Part shown: positions 1 to 5,652 of the stretch, piece by piece
How the letters are laid out: every line of letters starts with the position of its first letter
How positions within the stretch are numbered: position 1 is the stretch's first letter
Source: Lachnospiraceae bacterium
GTDB taxonomy: Bacteria > Bacillota > Clostridia > Lachnospirales > Lachnospiraceae
Direction of reading: 5' to 3'
Assembly: GCA_024697505.1 (NCBI GenBank)
Contig: JAILFQ010000114.1
Coordinates: 1-9,543 of the forward strand
Length of the DNA stretch: 9,543 nt
The notes under the pieces: model-generated
Database searches by the model: none
Told to the model about the DNA's origin: nothing
The model's input: only the letters and a program-made list of their open reading frames with translations
Made by a program: the position numbers and the translations under genes

Positions 1-165
1 CACCAGGTGTGGACACCGGCTCACACAATGCTTTCCGACGTGGCAAAAGATGCCTACAGAGGACTTACCGGAGAAACAGAAAAGTATCCGGATAAGGCGG
101 CGCTGAAAAAAGAACTGGAAACAGTAAGTAAACAGATTTACGACGCAATCTATACAATGAATTAA
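1..165 (+). CDS. C-terminal fragment of a maltose/maltodextrin ABC transporter substrate-binding protein (MalE-like), 5' end outside the window
   Basis: Frame 1 is open from the first base to a TAA at 163-165 and encodes the last 54 residues of a protein. The fragment begins HQVWTPAHTMLSDVAKDAY and ends QIYDAIYTMN. Its amphipathic helical character, with an alternating Lys/Glu segment and a final helix of the type QIYDAI, fits the C-terminal lobe of extracellular sugar-binding proteins. The stronger argument is context: the stop lies 8 bases before malF, the standard binding-protein-then-permeases order. As a solute-binding protein it would sit outside the cell, probably as a lipoprotein, and hand maltooligosaccharides to MalF/MalG. 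The N-terminus, and thus any lipobox, cannot be seen. The family is fairly sure; the exact sugar is inferred from the adjacent pullulanase. Confidence 0.8.
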   Translation, partial: HQVWTPAHTMLSDVAKDAYRGLTGETEKYPDKAALKKELETVSKQIYDAIYTMN

Positions 166-173
166 GGGGAATT

Positions 174-1508
174 ATGAAGAGGGAAAAAAGGTCCGGAAAA
201 CAGACAAAAACAATAAAAAAGTACTTCACCGCAGGGCTTCGCGTAAAAGCCTCAATGCTCATAATGGGAAGCGGGCAAATGATGCAGGGCCAGTGGATTA
301 AGGGACTTATATATTTTGCTCTTCTTGCGGCTTACGTATCATTTATGGTTTTAAGGGGAGGAGCGGATATTAAAGGCTTCTTTACTCTTGGAAGCGTAAA
401 GAGCGACCCTTGGCTTGGGGTTAAAGGCGACGACTCCATTATGCTTATGTTAAAAGGCATAATTACGTACACGATTACGGCTTTTTTTATAGGCTTTTAT
501 TTCTCAAATGTCAGAGATGCCTATGAAAGCGAAGAAAGAATCAATAAAGACCTAAAACTTCCGGATTTTGTAACATCCGTTAAAAGGTTCTTCGACAGGA
601 AGTTTTATATAGCGGCTCTGGCACTTCCCGTGCTGGGGGTTGTGGTATTTAACATAATGCCTATTGTTTTTATGATCCTTATAGCCTTTACAAATTACGG
701 CGGAGACATTGTGCCGCCGGAACTTGTGGACTGGGTTGGGCTGCAAAACTTTGGCAAGCTTGTTGCTCTTAGCGAGATTAAAGATACTTTCTTCAAAATA
801 CTGGGATGGGACTTCGTCTGGGCTATATGCGCAACAGCAGTAAATTATTTTGGCGGTTTGGGACTGGCCCTTTTGCTCAACAAAAAATGTGTAAAAGGCA
901 AAACCTTCTGGAGAGCCTTCCCGATAATTGCCTACGCAGTGCCGGGGTTTATTACCCTTTTGGCTTTTAAATTTATGTTCTGCTACGGGGGTCCCATTAA
1001 CTACTACATAACAATGGGCGGCGGAAAAGCCATAGGCTTTTTGGACATGGATGCAGGTATAAAAGCAAAACTTATTGGCCTTTTTGTAAATGCCTGGATA
1101 AGTATTCCGACATCTATGCTGCTTGCAACAGGTATTCTTTCCAACATGAACGAAGACCTATACGACGCCGCGGCTATAGACGGCGCAAATGCCTGGAAAC
1201 AGTTTACAAAGATAACGCTTCCGTTTGTTATCTTCTCCACAACTCCTGTTCTGATTTCAACTTTTGTAGGGAACTTTAACAATTTCGGAATATTCTATTT
1301 CCTTAGAAACGGCCTTTATAATGATGGCTATTTCCTCGCCAGCGACACGGACCTTCTTATTAACTGGCTTTATAACCTTACATATTCCAATAATTATTAT
1401 GCGATAGGAGCGGCAATAAGCCTTGTGATATTCATTATTACAAGCGTTATTTCCCTTTCGGTCTATGTAAGGAGCAACGCTTACAAAAAGGAGGATACAT
1501 ACCGCTGA
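174..1508 (+). CDS. malF: Maltodextrin ABC transporter permease MalF
   Basis: This 444-residue inner-membrane permease forms half of the transport channel of a type I sugar importer. Near the N-terminus it has two extra hydrophobic segments (about 42-60 and 89-110), the extension usual in Gram-positive MalF proteins. The family's core follows, opening with the segment around residues 146-171 (FNIMPIVFMILIAF). The cytoplasmic ATPase-docking EAA loop is at residues 330-350: YDAAAIDGA, then ITLP. Asp331 stands where the classical motif has Glu, a conservative change seen in this family. The ATG at 174 is preceded by a purine-rich AAGGGGA at 164-170. The gene starts 8 bases after the binding-protein gene, and its TGA (1506-1508) overlaps the malG ATG by one base, so translation is probably coupled. 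Family assignment is firm; specificity for maltodextrins rests on the neighbouring pullulanase. Confidence 0.93.
   Translation: MKREKRSGKQTKTIKKYFTAGLRVKASMLIMGSGQMMQGQWIKGLIYFALLAAYVSFMVLRGGADIKGFFTLGSVKSDPWLGVKGDDSIMLMLKGIITYTITAFFIGFYFSNVRDAYESEERINKDLKLPDFVTSVKRFFDRKFYIAALALPVLGVVVFNIMPIVFMILIAFTNYGGDIVPPELVDWVGLQNFGKLVALSEIKDTFFKILGWDFVWAICATAVNYFGGLGLALLLNKKCVKGKTFWRAFPIIAYAVPGFITLLAFKFMFCYGGPINYYITMGGGKAIGFLDMDAGIKAKLIGLFVNAWISIPTSMLLATGILSNMNEDLYDAAAIDGANAWKQFTKITLPFVIFSTTPVLISTFVGNFNNFGIFYFLRNGLYNDGYFLASDTDLLINWLYNLTYSNNYYAIGAAISLVIFIITSVISLSVYVRSNAYKKEDTYR
1489..1494 (+). promoter_or_regulatory. Ribosome binding site for malG inside the malF 3' end
   Basis: A perfect AGGAGG lies 13 bases before the malG ATG, in the last codons of malF. 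The spacing is long, so ribosomes terminating on malF may reinitiate at the overlapping TGATG rather than bind de novo. No better site is visible nearby. Confidence 0.6.
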
Positions 1509-2347
1509 TGAAAAGATGGTTTAATAAAAGATCTTTACCGGATACCATAATTACATATATTGTTCTTATTTTGGTATGTTTTATCTTTCTCTTTCCGGTA
1601 CTTTGGGTTATAATATCATCATTCTCAAAGTCGGGTTCTATTTACGACTATGATGGGTTTTTCCCGAACAAATTAAGCTTTCAGAGTTACAAAACCTTGT
1701 TTTGCGACACTAAGATGTACGATTATCCCAACTGGCTTAAAAATACTCTTTTTGTTGCGGTTATGTCCAGTCTTATAGGAACTGTTCTGGTTATTCTTAC
1801 AGCTTACACCATAAGCCGTTTCGAATTTAAATCCAGAAAAACTCTTATGAAGACAACCCTTATACTCAGCATGTTTCCGGGATTTATGGGTATAACGGCC
1901 ATACACCTTATAATGATAAATTTTAACCTTATAAACAGGCTTTGGAGCTTAATACTTATATATGCTTCCGGTGCCCCAATGGGATATCTGGTTCAAAAAG
2001 GCTTTTTTGACACCATCCCCGGCACCATTTACGAAGCGGCAAGAATAGACGGGGCGTCCAATATCACCGTATTCAGAAAAATTGCCCTGCCCCTTGCCAA
2101 ACCAATGATAGTGTATACCGCACTTACCCAGTTTGCATGGCCTTGGAGCGACTTTATGCTGCCAAGTATGCTGCTTAAAAATAAAAATTTGTGGACTGTT
2201 GCGGTGGGGCTTACATCACTTGGAGAAACCGAGTTTACCCGTTTTGCGGCGGGAGCGGTTTTTATAGCGGTTCCGATAGTTATTTTATACTTCTGCTTGT
2301 CTAAATTTCTTGTAATGGGAGCGTCAAGCGGAGCGGTAAAAGGATAA
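1508..2347 (+). CDS. malG: Maltodextrin ABC transporter permease MalG
   Basis: This is the second permease subunit, 279 residues, the usual MalG length, which pairs with MalF in the membrane. The N-terminus has a short basic cytoplasmic stretch and a first membrane segment at about residues 13-37 containing FPVLWVIISSF, typical of the family. The EAA loop that contacts the ATPase is complete at residues 175-195: YEAARIDGAS, then IALP. The ATG at 1508 shares its A with the malF stop codon. The only good Shine-Dalgarno sequence, AGGAGG at 1489-1494 inside malF, lies 13 bases upstream. That is longer than optimal and consistent with translational coupling to malF. No ATG, GTG or TTG in frame sits closer to it. 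No ATPase gene follows, so a shared MsmX/MalK-type ATPase encoded elsewhere is inferred. Confidence 0.94.
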   Translation: MKRWFNKRSLPDTIITYIVLILVCFIFLFPVLWVIISSFSKSGSIYDYDGFFPNKLSFQSYKTLFCDTKMYDYPNWLKNTLFVAVMSSLIGTVLVILTAYTISRFEFKSRKTLMKTTLILSMFPGFMGITAIHLIMINFNLINRLWSLILIYASGAPMGYLVQKGFFDTIPGTIYEAARIDGASNITVFRKIALPLAKPMIVYTALTQFAWPWSDFMLPSMLLKNKNLWTVAVGLTSLGETEFTRFAAGAVFIAVPIVILYFCLSKFLVMGASSGAVKG

Positions 2348-2352
2348 AAAAC

Positions 2353-2374
2353 AGGCTGGTTTTCGGACCGGCCT
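2353..2374 (+). repeat. Inverted repeat, intercistronic RNA hairpin A
   Basis: AGGCTGGT at 2353-2360 pairs with ACCGGCCT at 2367-2374, giving eight pairs including one U-G wobble, around the six-base loop TTTCGG. The stem is GC-rich and starts 6 bases after the malG stop. With no following T-run it more likely protects or processes the upstream mRNA than terminates transcription. Confidence 0.6.
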
Positions 2375-2389
2375 TAACGCGTGTTAAGG
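2372..2389 (+). repeat. Perfect 7-bp inverted repeat overlapping the pullulanase ribosome binding site
   Basis: CCTTAAC (2372-2378), spacer GCGT, GTTAAGG (2383-2389). The arms match perfectly. As RNA, the right arm covers the AAGG that starts the Shine-Dalgarno sequence, so folding could lower initiation. As DNA, the 18-bp near-palindrome is about the size of a repressor operator. It does not fit the catabolite-repression (cre) consensus well. Which role applies, if either, cannot be told from sequence alone. Confidence 0.4.
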
Positions 2390-2396
2390 AGGAGGA
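2386..2396 (+). promoter_or_regulatory. Very strong ribosome binding site that decides the pullulanase start
   Basis: The sequence AAGGAGGAGGA contains two overlapping Shine-Dalgarno registers, AGGAGG at 2387-2392 and GGAGG at 2391-2395, lying 9 and 6 bases before the ATG at 2402. It selects this ATG over the in-frame GTG at 2381, which would place the site inside the coding region and add MLRRRNK to the signal peptide. Confidence 0.85.
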
Positions 2397-2401
2397 ACAA
2401 A

Positions 2402-5065
2402 ATGAAAAAAGTTTTAAGAAGGATGATGACGGCGCTGCTTGTTTTTGCCATGGCAGTTACGGTATTTGCACCGCATCATTTGGTGCAGGCGGCGGAGGGA
2501 GTAACCCTTAAACTGCACTTTCACAGAGAAAGCGGGGAATACGACGGCTGGGACGTATGGCTTTGGGAATACGGAAAAGACGGAGCCGGATATGCCTTTG
2601 CAGACGAAAACGGGGAAAAAGTTGCAACCATGAAGGTTAGCGACGGAACTACGACCGTAGGCTTTATTGTAAGAACCGAAAGCTGGGAAAAGGATATTAG
2701 CGACGACCAGTTTATAGACATTGCAGAGATGGTATCCGGAACGGTACATATTTACGTAGAATCCGGAGTTCCGGGATACACTAAAACATATGGAGAAGAC
2801 GCAGTGAAGGGTATTAAAGTAAAAAATGCCGTTTATGACGGAGATAAGACGGTTGCCGTAACAATGACGGCAAAACTTGATACAGACCCTAATACTTCCT
2901 TTGTACTTGAAGGAGAGGGCGTAAGTATAAATGTGGAATCTGTTTCTCTTTCCGGAAACAGCGTGTACAATTTAAAGCTTACAGGGGAACTTAATCCTCT
3001 TGGCAAATATACCCTTAAATTTGAGGGAACAAGCGTGAATGTTTCAATGCCTGACTACTATTCCACAGAAAAGTTTGAAAAGGCATACACATACACAGGA
3101 AACGATCTTGGTGCCACATGGACCAAAGAAAAGACAAGCTTCAGAGTATGGGCACCTACTGCAAAAAGCCTTAAAGTAAAGCTTTACGAAGGCGGAACAG
3201 CAGGAAAGAACGACCTTATTGAAGAAATCGCCATGTCTTCAGATGTAAACGGAACCTGGGTTGCAGAAAAAACAGGGGATTTAAACGGCGTTTACTACAC
3301 ATACGAAGTAAATGTGGACGGAAAGACAAGCGAAGTTGTGGACCCATATGCAAGAACCACAGGAGTTAACGGTAAAAGAGCAATGGTTATAGACCTTGAC
3401 TCTACAGACCCTGAAGGCTGGAGCGGGGACAAAGATCCAAACGCAGACTTAAATGTAACAGATTGTGTAATTTATGAAACTCACATAAGAGACATTACGG
3501 CTTCCGAGTCCGCAAATGTTGTTAACGCGGGAAAGTTCCTCGGACTTACGGAAACAGGAACGGTATCCGATGCGGGAATTGCAACAGGTTTAGACCATAT
3601 TAAAGAACTTGGTGTTACACACCTTCATATTCTTCCTTTCTACGACTTCGGTTCTGTGGACGAAACAAAGGAAGGCGGTTACAACTGGGGTTACGACCCT
3701 GTAAACTATAATGTTCCGGAAGGTTCTTACTCCACAAACGCTTACGACGGAAAAGTAAGAGTTGCTGAAGTAAAAGAAATGGTTAAAGCTTTGCACGAAA
3801 ACGGCATAAGCGTTGTAATGGATGTGGTTTACAACCACGTATACAGTGCTTCGGATTTCTGTATAAACAAGCTTGTTCCAAATTATTTTTCCAGAACAAA
3901 TGCAAACGGTTCCTACTCAAACGGCTCCGGCTGCGGAAACGATACTGCAACAGAGCGTGCAATGGTTAAGAAATATGTGGTGGATTCCGTAAACTACTGG
4001 GCAGACGAATACCATATAGACGGTTTCCGTTTTGACCTTGTTGGACTTATGGATGTGGATACCATAAACGAGATTGTTGAAACAGTGCACAAAACTCATC
4101 CAAACGTTATTTTCTACGGAGAAGGATGGACACTTACAACAAGTCCTACAAAGGACAATGTGGTACTTGCTACACAGACAAATTCCAAGGCAACACCGGG
4201 CTTTGCATATTTTAACGATAAAATAAGAGACGACATAAAGGGAAGCGTTTTTGATACTTCCACCAAGGGCTTTGTATCCGGAGCAGGTTACGGCGTGGCA
4301 ATTTCAAGAGACCTTTCAGCTCTTGAAAAATGGTCCACAAACCCTACACAGATAGTAAACTATGCCTCCTGTCACGATAACAATACTTTATTTGACAGAT
4401 TGCATATTTCCAATTATGATTCTTCCGAGGAAGATCTTATTGCCATGAACAATCTTGCGGCCGCTGTTTATCTTACAGCAGAAGGAATTCCTTTTATGAG
4501 CGCCGGCGAGGAAATGTTAAGACAGAAGATAAATTCCGACGGAACCTTTAACGGAAACAGCTACAATGCAGGAGACGCAGTAAATGTAATAGACTACGAC
4601 CTCCTTGCAAATGATGCTTACGCAAACGTATTTGAATACTACAAAGGTCTTATAGCCTTCAGAAAAGACCATCCTGTATTAAGACTTACAAGCGCTGAAG
4701 AAGTAGCGGAGCATGTAAGCGTTGTAAAGGCTGCCACTCATTATGTTATAATGGATATAACAGGCGGTGTGGATGGAGAAAAGGCCGAAGAAATGTACCT
4801 TGTTTACAACGGACAGGAAGAAGAACTTGAAGTGGAACTTCCAAAAGGTAAATGGGGCGTTTACGTTAACAAGGATAAGGCGGGAAATGAAAGACTTTCC
4901 ACCGCATCGGGAAAAGTTAAGGTGGAACCGCTTTCAGCCATGGTGCTTGTTAAGGAGGGGGCTTCTTCAGGAATCGCACTTCCGCTTATAATCGGCGGGG
5001 CAGTTGTTGTTCTTGCGGCAGCAGGTTTCGTAATACTTAAAAAAAGAAACAAAAAAGGTGAATAA
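2402..5065 (+). CDS. pulA: Secreted, membrane-tethered type I pullulanase (CBM41-CBM48-GH13)
   Basis: This enzyme hydrolyses alpha-1,6 branch bonds of pullulan, amylopectin or limit dextrins outside the cell. The 887-residue product begins with a signal peptide (MKKVLRR, hydrophobic core, probable cleavage near VQA-AEG, residues 29-32). Then come a CBM41 starch-binding domain (about 34-125, with YDGWDVWLWEYG), a beta-rich Ig-like stretch (about 130-220), CBM48 (about 236-330) and the GH13 barrel. The type I pullulanase signature YNWGYDP is at 427-433. The GH13 regions are all intact: DVVYNH at 474-479, GFRFD with nucleophile Asp545, GEGW with acid/base Glu574, and CHDN with Asp659. A beta-sandwich follows the barrel. 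The C-terminus has one membrane segment (about 858-880) and the basic tail KKRNKKGE, with no LPXTG motif, so tethering to the membrane rather than sortase attachment is inferred. Its place after malFG couples debranching to uptake. Confidence 0.95.
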   Translation: MKKVLRRMMTALLVFAMAVTVFAPHHLVQAAEGVTLKLHFHRESGEYDGWDVWLWEYGKDGAGYAFADENGEKVATMKVSDGTTTVGFIVRTESWEKDISDDQFIDIAEMVSGTVHIYVESGVPGYTKTYGEDAVKGIKVKNAVYDGDKTVAVTMTAKLDTDPNTSFVLEGEGVSINVESVSLSGNSVYNLKLTGELNPLGKYTLKFEGTSVNVSMPDYYSTEKFEKAYTYTGNDLGATWTKEKTSFRVWAPTAKSLKVKLYEGGTAGKNDLIEEIAMSSDVNGTWVAEKTGDLNGVYYTYEVNVDGKTSEVVDPYARTTGVNGKRAMVIDLDSTDPEGWSGDKDPNADLNVTDCVIYETHIRDITASESANVVNAGKFLGLTETGTVSDAGIATGLDHIKELGVTHLHILPFYDFGSVDETKEGGYNWGYDPVNYNVPEGSYSTNAYDGKVRVAEVKEMVKALHENGISVVMDVVYNHVYSASDFCINKLVPNYFSRTNANGSYSNGSGCGNDTATERAMVKKYVVDSVNYWADEYHIDGFRFDLVGLMDVDTINEIVETVHKTHPNVIFYGEGWTLTTSPTKDNVVLATQTNSKATPGFAYFNDKIRDDIKGSVFDTSTKGFVSGAGYGVAISRDLSALEKWSTNPTQIVNYASCHDNNTLFDRLHISNYDSSEEDLIAMNNLAAAVYLTAEGIPFMSAGEEMLRQKINSDGTFNGNSYNAGDAVNVIDYDLLANDAYANVFEYYKGLIAFRKDHPVLRLTSAEEVAEHVSVVKAATHYVIMDITGGVDGEKAEEMYLVYNGQEEELEVELPKGKWGVYVNKDKAGNERLSTASGKVKVEPLSAMVLVKEGASSGIALPLIIGGAVVVLAAAGFVILKKRNKKGE
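4722..4752 (+). promoter_or_regulatory. Candidate internal sigma-A promoter upstream of pth, within the pullulanase gene
   Basis: TGTTATAAT at 4744-4752 is an ideal extended -10 element (TGn plus TATAAT). TTGTAA at 4722-4727 matches four of six bases of the -35 consensus, with a long 19-base spacer. A start near 4759 would give pth and mfd a leader of about 310 bases inside the pullulanase coding region. In AT-rich coding sequence such matches also arise by chance, so this is only a candidate. Confidence 0.22.
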
Positions 5066-5067
5066 AA

Positions 5068-5652
5068 ATGAAATTTCTTATCGGGCTTGGCAATCCCACG
5101 CCGCAGTATGCCGGAACAAGGCATAACATTGGTTTTGACGCAATAACAAGAATATCGGATTCCTACAATATTCCGGTTAAAGAAAAGGCTTTTAAAGCCC
5201 TTGTGGGAAGAGGAATGATTGAAGGGGAAAAGGTAATACTTGTTAAACCGCAAACCTTTATGAATCTCAGCGGAGAAAGCGTAAGAGAAGTTGTGGCTTA
5301 TTATAAGGGAGATGCAGAAGACGTGCTTGTCTTTTGTGATGATATTAATCTTGAACCGGGGCAGCTTAGAATAAGAGCAAAAGGAAGCGCCGGCGGACAC
5401 AACGGATTAAAAAATATAATTGCAGGTCTCGGTACGGAAAATTTTGCAAGGTGCAGAATAGGAGTTGGGGAAAAGCCTGAAGGATGGGATCTTGCGGACT
5501 ATGTGCTTGGTCATTTTCCTGCGGAAGTCGAACCACTCATGAGAGAAGCCTTGAAAAATGCCGAGGATGCGGCTAAAATGTTTGTTCAGGGGGACATTCA
5601 AGCGGCAATGAACCTCTACAACAAGAAAAAAGGCACAGCCTCGGAGAAATAA
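5068..5652 (+). CDS. pth: Peptidyl-tRNA hydrolase
   Basis: This cytoplasmic enzyme cleaves the ester bond of peptidyl-tRNAs that drop off ribosomes, recycling tRNA; it is normally essential in bacteria. The 194-residue length is typical of the bacterial Pth family. The N-terminal signature is clear: GLGNP at residues 6-10 and TRHNIGF at 17-23, with His19 in the place of the catalytic histidine. Other active-site positions are present: Asn9, Asn66 in KPQTFMNLSG, Asp91 in VFCDD, and Asn112 in GGHNGLK. The ATG at 5068 lies 2 bases after the pullulanase stop. Its Shine-Dalgarno sequence AAGGTGA (5055-5061) is inside the end of the pullulanase gene, so its translation may be coupled to that gene. 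An intact housekeeping gene directly behind a sugar-utilisation gene, without a terminator, is the notable feature here. Confidence 0.97.
   Translation: MKFLIGLGNPTPQYAGTRHNIGFDAITRISDSYNIPVKEKAFKALVGRGMIEGEKVILVKPQTFMNLSGESVREVVAYYKGDAEDVLVFCDDINLEPGQLRIRAKGSAGGHNGLKNIIAGLGTENFARCRIGVGEKPEGWDLADYVLGHFPAEVEPLMREALKNAEDAAKMFVQGDIQAAMNLYNKKKGTASEK

Larger units (their letters stand above)
2348..2401 (+). promoter_or_regulatory. Structured leader between malG and the pullulanase gene
   Basis: This 54-base gap is the longest non-coding stretch in the window. It holds two inverted repeats and the pullulanase ribosome binding site. The first repeat (2353-2360 with 2367-2374) and the second (2372-2378 with 2383-2389) share bases 2372-2374, so the two RNA hairpins cannot both form completely. 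The first hairpin is followed by TTAACGCG rather than a U-run, so it is not a convincing intrinsic terminator. It may be an intercistronic stability or processing hairpin that lets pullulanase be expressed at a different level from the permeases. No convincing promoter is visible in the gap itself. The structure is seen; any regulatory function is inferred. Confidence 0.45.

Noticed and set aside
2353..2376. Intrinsic terminator after malG
   Set aside because: The stem is stable enough, but the following bases are TTAACGCG with no U-tract, so termination is not supported.
2374..2387. CcpA (cre) catabolite repression site within TTAACGCGTGTTAA
   Set aside because: Several of the conserved cre positions differ (second, fifth, tenth and thirteenth), so the match is too weak.
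2381..2401. In-frame GTG start for the pullulanase, 7 codons upstream of the ATG
   Set aside because: It would place the very strong AAGGAGGAGG site inside the coding region and leave the GTG without its own ribosome binding site; the ATG at 2402 has ideal spacing and gives a normal signal peptide.
4767..4991. 74-codon plus-strand frame inside the pullulanase gene
   Set aside because: It is an out-of-frame shadow inside a clearly functional domain; no ribosome binding site or family resemblance was seen.
4963..4992. Promoter with a perfect TATAAT at 4987-4992 just before pth
   Set aside because: There is no acceptable -35 at the right distance and no extended -10; TATAAT strings are common in this AT-rich coding sequence.
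5007..5036. Promoter TTGTTC-18-TAATAC near the end of the pullulanase gene
   Set aside because: Each hexamer matches only three of six consensus positions, so it is indistinguishable from chance.
4861..5400. 179-codon minus-strand open frame across the pullulanase-pth junction
   Set aside because: It overlaps two well-supported genes on the other strand and shows low-complexity Ser/Phe-rich composition without a domain.
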